From the NCBI RefSeq assembly GCF_003073045.1, contig NC_037590.1:24392449-24456448 (forward strand): a stretch of 64,000 bases of DNA, written 5' to 3'. Within the stretch, counting starts at the first letter, position 1, and each line of letters starts with the position of its first letter. Positions 57,601 to 64,000 of the stretch are shown one piece after another. The position numbers and the translations under genes were made by a program. The notes under the pieces are model-generated. The model did no database searches. It was not told the DNA's origin and was given only the letters and a program-made list of their open reading frames with translations. The stretch comes from Pomacea canaliculata. Taxonomy: Eukaryota; Mollusca; Gastropoda; Architaenioglossa; Ampullariidae.

Positions 57601-60600
57601 GGGGGGATAACCTGTAGGGAACATCAGGTGGCATTTGAACAACCCCAGAGACCGCGAGTTGGCTGAGCAAATGGCAAACGCGCGGAGCATCCAGGGTAGG
57701 ACGAGGTGCACGCGCTGCACAACATCACTAAAAGCCTTGGGTGTGACCGGCACGTGACCATGGTGTCAGTTATCTGAGGTGTGAGGTCATCTCACCCGAG
57801 CCCATCCTCCTCTTTCCACGATGGATTGATAGCCTCGCTGGCTTCCCGTGTCAACACCGGTAATCGTCCTCTGGCCTGAGGCTGGAGGCAGACCTCAACT
57901 AGTCTGACGAGATGAAGATGCCTGTAGGACGGTTAGTTAGGTGAAGATTTAATACATGCAGGTGGAAAACTAGGTATAGGACCGTCTCACCTGTCTCTCT
58001 TGTTATTACAGCTGTCAGGATTTGTTTTAGGTATCCTGCAAAAGAAGTTTTTAATTCCGACAAGAATTGTTGAAGCGTTGGTATTTTTCAATGTTTTTGG
58101 AAGGTTCTGGTTTATAAACCAAGTATAAACCAATTATTGAGACTACTCTAGCATTTTATGAGATAACGACATGGAGCAAAGAGGTTGGTGATAGCTGTGT
58201 GTGAAAAAAGAAAGTTATAAGTGAGAATGTTTTGCACCACCAAACAACTATGAGGACTCCGGAACGTCTGAGAAGAATTTACGGCATAGTAAGTGATTTT
58301 TGTCAAAGGTGTCCCATTACATTCGTGTGATTGTCTGTTACAGCATGTAAGTACTTTGGTCAGGGGCATCTCATTACACCCCTGCACCTGTCTCTACGGG
58401 GAATACATCTACATAGAAACTTTGCGGGGATTGTGTCAGCTAGGTCTTGTATTATTTGCAAGATACGTTTTTATGACCACTAGAGCAAACTATGCAACAG
58501 TTAACTAATCAGTCCTTAGTTACAAACATTTTATTTTAAATTTGCTTTGCATAGTCTCTCTCCCCCTCTGTCTCTGTGTGTATGTTTCTCTCTCTCTCTC
58601 TCACACACACACACTATTGTACTTGAAGCTTGTGTTTTCAGGATAGCGACGTGTCTGTCAAGTCCGTGTCGGGGCCTCTGATTCACCGCCAGATTACACT
58701 CACTCTGCCCAAGATGGAGGACGAGCTCCTCCCAAGACGCAGCAGCGTCCCTAACGGCATCATCAACCCCGGTTTCGAAATAGCGTCGCACATGCACGAC
58801 GGCGCCATCAGTGACACCAGCAGCGTGGAGAACTTCAAGAACAGCGACCGCGAGGACTTGGACCACAACGGCGACCTGGAAGACTTCCGGCGTCGCACCG
58901 TTCCCGGGCGCTCACGAGACGGCGTCAGGGACAGCATGAACAGGTGGGTCACGGCGGGGTCAGGGAGACCGGAAATCAGTTTGGGATGAAGAGTGGAGAA
59001 GGGCGGTGCGCGCTTACTGTTTCTGTTTTCTATTACTTTTGTCTCTCGCAGTTCATAAACAAAGGAGGAAACAGCCATCATTCCTGAATAGAAGCTGATA
59101 GAAAAATTTTATACATAAGCTTCAGGCTACGTGGTGCCTAGGCGCACTTTGCAACACTGACACAAAGTATTCATCATAACCAGAGAGGCAGATCTGCATC
59201 CTTTCGGTCATATATTGTATTTAGTCTTAATTTCTAAAGCATGCAAATGCTACCTGATAATATCTCGACACAAGTGAGATGTCCTCTCTTGTTCATTGTC
59301 GGAAACAGATATGTACAAAAAAAAAAAAAAAAAAAACAACAAACAAACAAACAAACAAACAAACAAAAAAACAAAAACAAACAAAAACCTGTAGCTGAGA
59401 GTAGGAATTAGCTTGTTCACGTGGCGCTGAGGTCACGAAGTTCTTGCATGATGTTGCCGTGCGCCCCTGGTGAGTACACTCTCCAATCTTGTGGGCAGTC
59501 TGACGTCAATGAGCAGTGCAGACAGTCGGTCTCCATGGAAGAGCTGGGACGTATTCCGGACGTTCAAGCGTCATAAGGACGAAGGCCTGGACGACCAGAC
59601 GATCAACAAGTTCCGCAAGATGACCAAGGTCAGTCCCACACTCCACGTACTGGGCGGGTCAGTCACCTCGGCACACCTTGAACGCCCTTATAGTTCTTGG
59701 CTTCTGTCGTGAAAATACTTTCGAGAAGCCGCAGTAAACTAAAAATAATTGCTTTCTGGAGATTAAATGCATTTCTTTCATCCACAAATTTTGCTTCTCG
59801 ACGACCACAATGCCAGAAGATAATGGCGTTTGAAAGATGGGCAGAAGTGGGTAGACTGACGAAAAATGAAATTGCTTCATTAATAGCATCTCAAGGCAGA
59901 ACTCGAACTAGGAATTTATGAAGGTTTAGTCTATTTACAGTCCAGCTATAATTTTTAGATGTTGTTCCATTCTTAACCTTCTTTGTCCTAGAGGCCATGC
60001 AGGAAGCTGCTTGATTGATTGATTGATTGATTTCTCCTTCTTTGATCACGTGGGTTATCAGGTGGTTGTCGGCATTTTCCTGACGCTGCTGGTGCTGGTA
60101 TCGGCGTTCGTCAGCAAGAGCGCGCTGTTGCTGATTACGTCATCCATATACAAGAACGCCACGCTCTACTGCATCGAGCTTCCCAGCGGCCGTGAGTTTC
60201 TCTCCTGCTCGCGCATGCCCCCTGAGAAAGTCACGGGAAACGTCTATAAACTGTCGCAGAATGTGCAGGTAGCCAGGTTTCTGAACAATTTTACATGTCG
60301 TTAGGGGCTGGCAAGGTGTTTAAAGGTTACATATCCATCATGTTATTTTTCATTAAGAACTTTCTCATCGAATGAAATGTGAGCGGAAGTTAGCCGAAGT
60401 GTTCTTGTAACTGTTCAGAAGACAATAAAAGGTTTTTATTACCTTAGACCAAAGCTTCAGTCTTGACTGTAACCATCCTTTTCGCTCTACCCTTGGCTTA
60501 AACGCTCACAGTGACGTCTCTAACAGCTGATAACTGAACGTCACATCCTGTACCTACTTCTGGGGGATCGTAACGTCCCAAGTGTCAGCCATTAACTCTC

Positions 60601-63600
60601 TCCCACATCATATTATCAAGACAGTTGGTCAGAAGTTAACCCATCATGTACTCCTTGGGTGGTTTGACGAACGTTAACCCCTCTTGTGATCCTCAGGTGC
60701 GGTGGATATGGGCGCTGCTACTGGTCATCGTCGCCCCTTACCTCATGACCTTCGGCAAGTGCACGTGGCGAGCCTGCTTCAAGAAAACTCGCACTCCGAC
60801 CTTCCCTGCAGTTTTCACTGTAATCTACTTCTTTTTTTCTTTTCTCTTACAAACTTTATACATGTCTTCCGTTTACAAACTTCCACACATCTTTCATTCT
60901 AATAATAAGACATTACACATCATCTAGTCCATCTTGGAATAAAACTCGCTTTTGATTTTGCAGGTGCTAGTCTCTGAAACACTCAACACCATTGGAGTTA
61001 GCCTTTTTGCATTCCAAGTTGCTGCCGCCATGGACACCATACGTGGACTGGTGCTGACCATGGGGGTAGCCTTCCTTCCTTCCATCCTAAAACTGTTTGA
61101 CAAAGAAAATATCGATGGTCGCAACTGTTTTACGTACTGGGTCGACGTGCTCGCCATCCTCGTCCAAGCATCCGTCTTGCTGCTGTGGCCAATCAAAGAC
61201 GCGGTTTTAGGTGAGGTGACCCAGGAGACCTGGTCGATTCCAGTCTCCTTAATTTTAATCTCTTGCGGCTACTGGGAAAATTACGTCAACAAGTACACGG
61301 TGCTGGGACCGTTAGGCAGCAAGCTGCGCGAGCTCAAGAAACTTACTCGGCGCATGCGCGTGAAAATCTACATCGGCGTCAGCATCTGGAAAATTGTGCT
61401 GACCTTGGCCCTCATGTCCGCCATCATCAGTGACCTCAACCTTCAGTGCCTGAATGTGTTGTATTTTGGCGGCAATAACGGGGCGACAGAGTGCCCGCAC
61501 CTCAACTACCCGCTAGGTGTCTCCAACGTTGAAGCGCAAGAATACTTCGAGGATGCATTCTGGGTGATGCTGCTGCAGGTGGTTTCCTGTCTTCTCTGCT
61601 ACAGCTTCGCCAAGACAGCGTGTAAAGTCTTGCTTCAGGTAAATGCTTATTCTTTGTTTCAGTTTGTTTTTAAGTTATTAAATCGTGATGTATTAAATGC
61701 TTTATGCATGAAACCGATTTAGTGTATCTGAAAAAAGACTATCGTTTCAGCGACAGACAAAATCGCCTTTGATATTCGGAAATGTTATCAATAGTATACC
61801 TGAAATTAGTTTCCCTTGCAGTTATCTTTTTAATAAAATGTTTTTGAGCAAATTCTTTGTGAAGTCAGCCACTTTTAGGTTCATGGAATTTACTCAGTGC
61901 AAAGGTCTCACAGGTCTGTCTCGACTTTAATGTCGGGTGGGATCTGGTGGTGTCTACACTGACCATCTTTATTTCCTGCAGTAACCTGGGAACTTGCTAA
62001 CTGACTAACTAAGTGATTATGCTTTCTCTTGCAAAATTCGTCGTTGGTTACTCACACAATCATGCCCACAGCAGTTACACATGAAGTATCAATCGCTAAA
62101 GCAGTGTTGATGACAACTGTTGCTCTTTCTATGTACGTAGGTGGGCAGCTTTGCTCTCCCTCTCACCATCTCCTTGCCGCTTCTGGTGGGAGCCTTCATC
62201 AGCGAATGCGAGACGTGGAATGGCAACGGAAACGGGACGACCACCGCGCTCTTTGGCATGCCCTCCTACCTGTACTGGACATGTGACGTCAACGGTGCGT
62301 CCTCCAACTTCCTCTCCGCACTTTTGACGCAGTTCTACGTGCCTATCGCCGTCTTTTGGTGGCTCTCCTTCATCTGGGTCGCCGCCCACATTTGGTTCCC
62401 GCGCGTGGAACGTCTGGTGCAGACAGAAAGGTCAGCGGGTTGTGGGCTTTTTGCCTGCACTCATCTTTAATTAATACATTTTGCTGCAGCTTTCATTTTT
62501 CTAAATTGTATTTTTGTCCTCCCGAACTCTTACAATGTTGTTCTTTTCTTGACGTTTGCAAGACTTGACTAATACTGAGCGCTACACTAATACAAGTTTA
62601 TGACATGTAAACACACCATTTCGCTCTCATGACATTGTTTTGCTTGTGTTTTGCAGGCTTTTTGTGCAGCCCTCTGTATTGTAGCATCTTTCTGGAGCAA
62701 TCCCTCATTCTCAACCGACGGCGGGACGACCGCGACAGGGAAGCCAAGACTGAAAAGGTTCAGACCTTGTCTTTGACTTCAGCTCTCTTCAAACTTTGCC
62801 TGTGTCGCCATCTGTCTTTAGTTCCTCCTTGATCAACAATTTCACACTCATTCACAAACTGTTTCAGTCTTGTCTTTTAAATGAGATTTCATGAACTGTT
62901 CACACCAAACATTCTTAAACTCGCCTCTTAAAAAAGATTTTATGGATTATTAAACTGCTCACTCTGTTCGTGTCTTGCTGTAGAGAACGGCGCTGGAGTT
63001 TTTCCAGCGAGAGAATGACCTCGCGGAGGAGGCGGGGTTCAAGCCTCGGGCTCGCTGCGCACTGACGTCACGCCGATGATCTACGTGTGCGCCACCTTGT
63101 GGCACGAGACAGAGAAGGAGATGAACCAGGTGCTCAAGTCCTGTTCAGGTACTGACTGATCTGTACCCCGCACCTGCTTCCGTCTTCTTGAACTTTCTGA
63201 GATTTATGTGGGAAACTATCCACACTCTCATCGTTCTGCGCAACATAATGATAAGTGTAGGAGCCTGTAAGTGTAGGAGCCTTCAAGTGTAGGAGCCTTC
63301 AAGTGTAGGAGCCTGATATTGAAGCTTTCTCTACTGGCAAGATGTCAATAAAAACCTTCAAGTTCGCATTCTCTCTCTCTGTGGATTTGTGCTTTGTTAT
63401 TAGGCGCCATAATTATCAAAATGTTTGACTTGTGACTTGCTCCTTCTTCCCGTCAAATTTTGGAAACACATAAACAGGCTACGATTGTTTCCAGGCTGGA
63501 CCTTGACCAGTGCACCAGAAAGCACGCCTACCTTTTCTTCGACGTCGTGGATCCAGACTACTACGAGTTCGAAGGTATCCAGCGTTAGTCTCGTTGCTGT

Positions 63601-64000
63601 TTGTATCTAATTCTGAGGTAGCCTGTACTCCAGTGTGTTTACTACTGTCGTCTTTCAACAGGATGCGCCAAGTAGTTCAAAACACAACTTTAGCAAGTCA
63701 TACTCCGAGCCACATCCTCATCATCTATCACTGTGAACCCTAGCTTTCAACTGTCGATGGCAGTTTTGAGTCTGACAGTCCAGTCCTACCCCAAGAGAAC
63801 AAGTGATCCCATCGAAGCGATATATGTTCTTTGTGTTGTGACCGATGTATACACGGTGTTTGATGCACTGACTGACCCATCTATCATTCCACTTGCAGCT
63901 CACTTCTTCTTTGACGACGCCTTCGAGCCGCACGACGACGACGACAACGATTATCACGCCAACGACTTTGTGAAGCAGATCATCCGGGTCATCGATCGGT
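42673..64000 (+). CDS. Chitin synthase, N-terminal part (continues past the right edge)
   Basis: Membrane glycosyltransferase polymerising UDP-GlcNAc into chitin. Exons: 42673-42731 (with 5' leader from 42637), 43388-43466, 58642-58943, 59475-59628, 60062-60268, 60697-60819, 60964-61638, 62141-62430, 62657-62757, 62984-63148, 63495-63574 and 63899 to the edge. Phases join throughout, apart from three small frameshifts in exons 9 and 10. Family marks are KSWDVFRTFKRHKD, SETLNTIGVSLFAFQV, ILNRRRDD, MIYVCATLWHETEKEMNQVL and AYLFFDVVDPDYYEFE. A hydrophilic N-terminus precedes about nine or ten membrane segments (60.06-62.4 kb). The core motifs EDR, QRRRW and SWGTR lie beyond the window. The start MDSEADYSYDV at 42673 and the first two exons are assigned by phase and the continuity LQFES|DSDVSVKS; they are less sure than the rest. 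With that start there is no myosin head, unlike some molluscan chitin synthases. Confidence 0.85.
44990..45230 (+). repeat. tRNA-like dispersed repeat, copy 1
   Basis: Contains GGGTTCGGATTTTGTTTACG, GGATACTTTTTTTAT, a GT/CG-rich stretch (TGTGTGTATGCGCGCGCATG) and a tail with AACTCGACAAAGTG. The same order is seen at 49630-49860. The B-box-like GGGTTCG suggests a SINE. Confidence 0.6.
45738..45922. repeat. Pair of diverged direct repeats
   Basis: GTTGGGATGAGTTAACCCTG at about 45738 recurs as GTTGGGATGAGTTGACCCTG at about 45888, each followed by TCCGA-TTGCC-like sequence, 150 bp apart. Confidence 0.65.
47822..48479 (+). other. Possible two terminal exons of an unrecognised gene
   Basis: Segment 47822-47974 (51 codons, phase 0 at both ends) includes ASKIFKAIVTIEKRVC, then NPDIPNMFISDDPHEDELIF. 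Segment 48360-48479 (phase 0, ends TAA) reads AEIIPGDEFIDVKFLPEEED, then ...EEAGDIFIQD. The joined product is acidic and looks like a C-terminal tail. The acceptor of the first segment is weak, and no upstream exons were found. It may be a nested gene in the chitin synthase intron, a retained pseudogene, or chance. Confidence 0.3.
49630..49860 (+). repeat. tRNA-like dispersed repeat, copy 2
   Basis: GGGTTCGATTTTTCTTTCGG, GGATACTTTTTCC, a TGTGCGCGTGCACGCGTGCC stretch and AACTCAACAAGTGTG follow the same order as copy 1 at 44990-45230. Confidence 0.6.
50890..51010. repeat. ATC and AAT trinucleotide runs
   Basis: CATCATCATCATCAT at about 50880 and (TAA)n/(AAT)n at 50960-51000, low complexity. 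Confidence 0.75.
55228..55380 (-). other. Possible orphan exon with a CSLVTCQL motif
   Basis: A 51-codon block, phase 0 at both ends, follows a TTTCTGATCAG acceptor and ends CAG|GTCGGG. It reads WLDEDQCSLVTCQLRNVNIS and later LLTVAVSSTVELKDRSQ. The spacing C-x4-C-x-L, followed by a beta-strand-rich segment, is faintly like the membrane-proximal part of integrin alpha chains. I found no neighbouring exon or membrane segment to confirm this. Confidence 0.25.
57329..57430 (+). mobile_element. SINE head related to the copy at 16910-17100
   Basis: GGCGTTCCGGTGGAGTAACG, GTTAGTGCCTGTCGCCAGT and GATTGGCTGTCCTGG parallel the minus-strand head of the UCHL5-intron SINE (GGTCCAGTGGCGCAACAGTT, AGCGCCTGTCACCAGT, GATGGTTGGCTGCCC). 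Tail not defined. Confidence 0.6.
59317..59392. repeat. A-run followed by (AAAC)n
   Basis: About 20 A residues, then AAAC units. It lies between chitin synthase exons and may be the tail of an old retroposon. Confidence 0.85.
63253..63313. repeat. 16-bp tandem repeat in a chitin synthase intron
   Basis: Nearly four units of AAGTGTAGGAGCCT(T/G)(C/T), starting at 63253, 63269, 63285 and 63301. Confidence 0.9.

Larger units (their letters stand above)
43467..58641. other. Putative 15.2-kb intron 2 of the chitin synthase gene
   Basis: Holds repeats and a few exon-like segments but no recognisable complete gene. Contents listed separately: related repeats at 44990-45230 and 49630-49860, a diverged duplicate at 45738-45922, orphan exon-like segments at 47822-48479 and 55228-55380, and a SINE at 57329. 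CA-rich low-complexity DNA occurs at 48716-48745 and 52730-52940. The rest is unassigned. Confidence 0.45.

Noticed and set aside
58531..59081. Minus-strand open frames of 111 and 132 codons
   Set aside because: Antisense shadows of the chitin synthase exon 58642-58943.

Overview
The window is animal nuclear DNA: every recognisable gene is split by GT-AG introns, and most of the sequence is AT-rich non-coding DNA with transposon relics, microsatellites and decayed ribosomal DNA. The gene set (intraflagellar transport, a 26S proteasome deubiquitinase, a multi-membrane-span animal chitin synthase, an EMI/EGF-type secreted protein) and the SINE/LINE style suggest a lophotrochozoan, most likely a mollusc and possibly a gastropod. 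The mollusc call is an inference, not a measurement.

Layout. 1-6.3 kb: 5' half of IFT140 on the minus strand (13 exons, running off the left edge), with a perfect palindromic RFX X-box at 6986-6999. 7.3 kb: tRNA-His(GTG). 9.8-19.2 kb: complete UCHL5/UCH37 on the minus strand (11 exons, 331 codons), whose first intron carries a decayed LINE interrupted by a SINE with an 11-bp target duplication. 19.3-26 kb: intergenic DNA with an internally deleted mariner relic and a CA microsatellite. 26.1-27.4 kb: the last three exons of an unrecognised plus-strand gene encoding a repeated EL-IV-R(V/L)-(S/T)-x-(P/T)-T motif. 29.7-36.5 kb: the first two coding exons of a minus-strand secreted EMI-type protein. 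Their shared intron contains a shuffled relic of a ribosomal DNA unit: 28S 3' end, intergenic spacer with three Pol I promoter-like boxes and CACCAGACCCTCC arrays, external transcribed spacer, and a deleted, decayed 18S, all on the minus strand. 37.7 kb: a hAT-like MITE with an 8-bp target duplication. 42.6-64 kb: the 5' part of a chitin synthase gene on the plus strand, with a likely 15-kb second intron that holds repeats and a few orphan exon-like segments; it runs off the right edge before the catalytic core is complete.

The genes do not form an operon or pathway. IFT140, with an X-box, is a ciliary gene; the repeat-motif gene lies downstream of another X-box-like palindrome and may be ciliary too (inference). 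A recurring technical signal is single-base frameshifts inside otherwise conserved exons, mostly in short C or G runs (IFT140 exon 2, chitin synthase exons at 62.66 and 62.98 kb). This looks more like residual homopolymer error in the assembly than gene death. I found no convincing new defence or biosynthetic system. The best candidates for follow-up are the repeat-motif gene, the intronic rDNA relic with multiple spacer promoters, and the orphan exons inside the chitin synthase intron.
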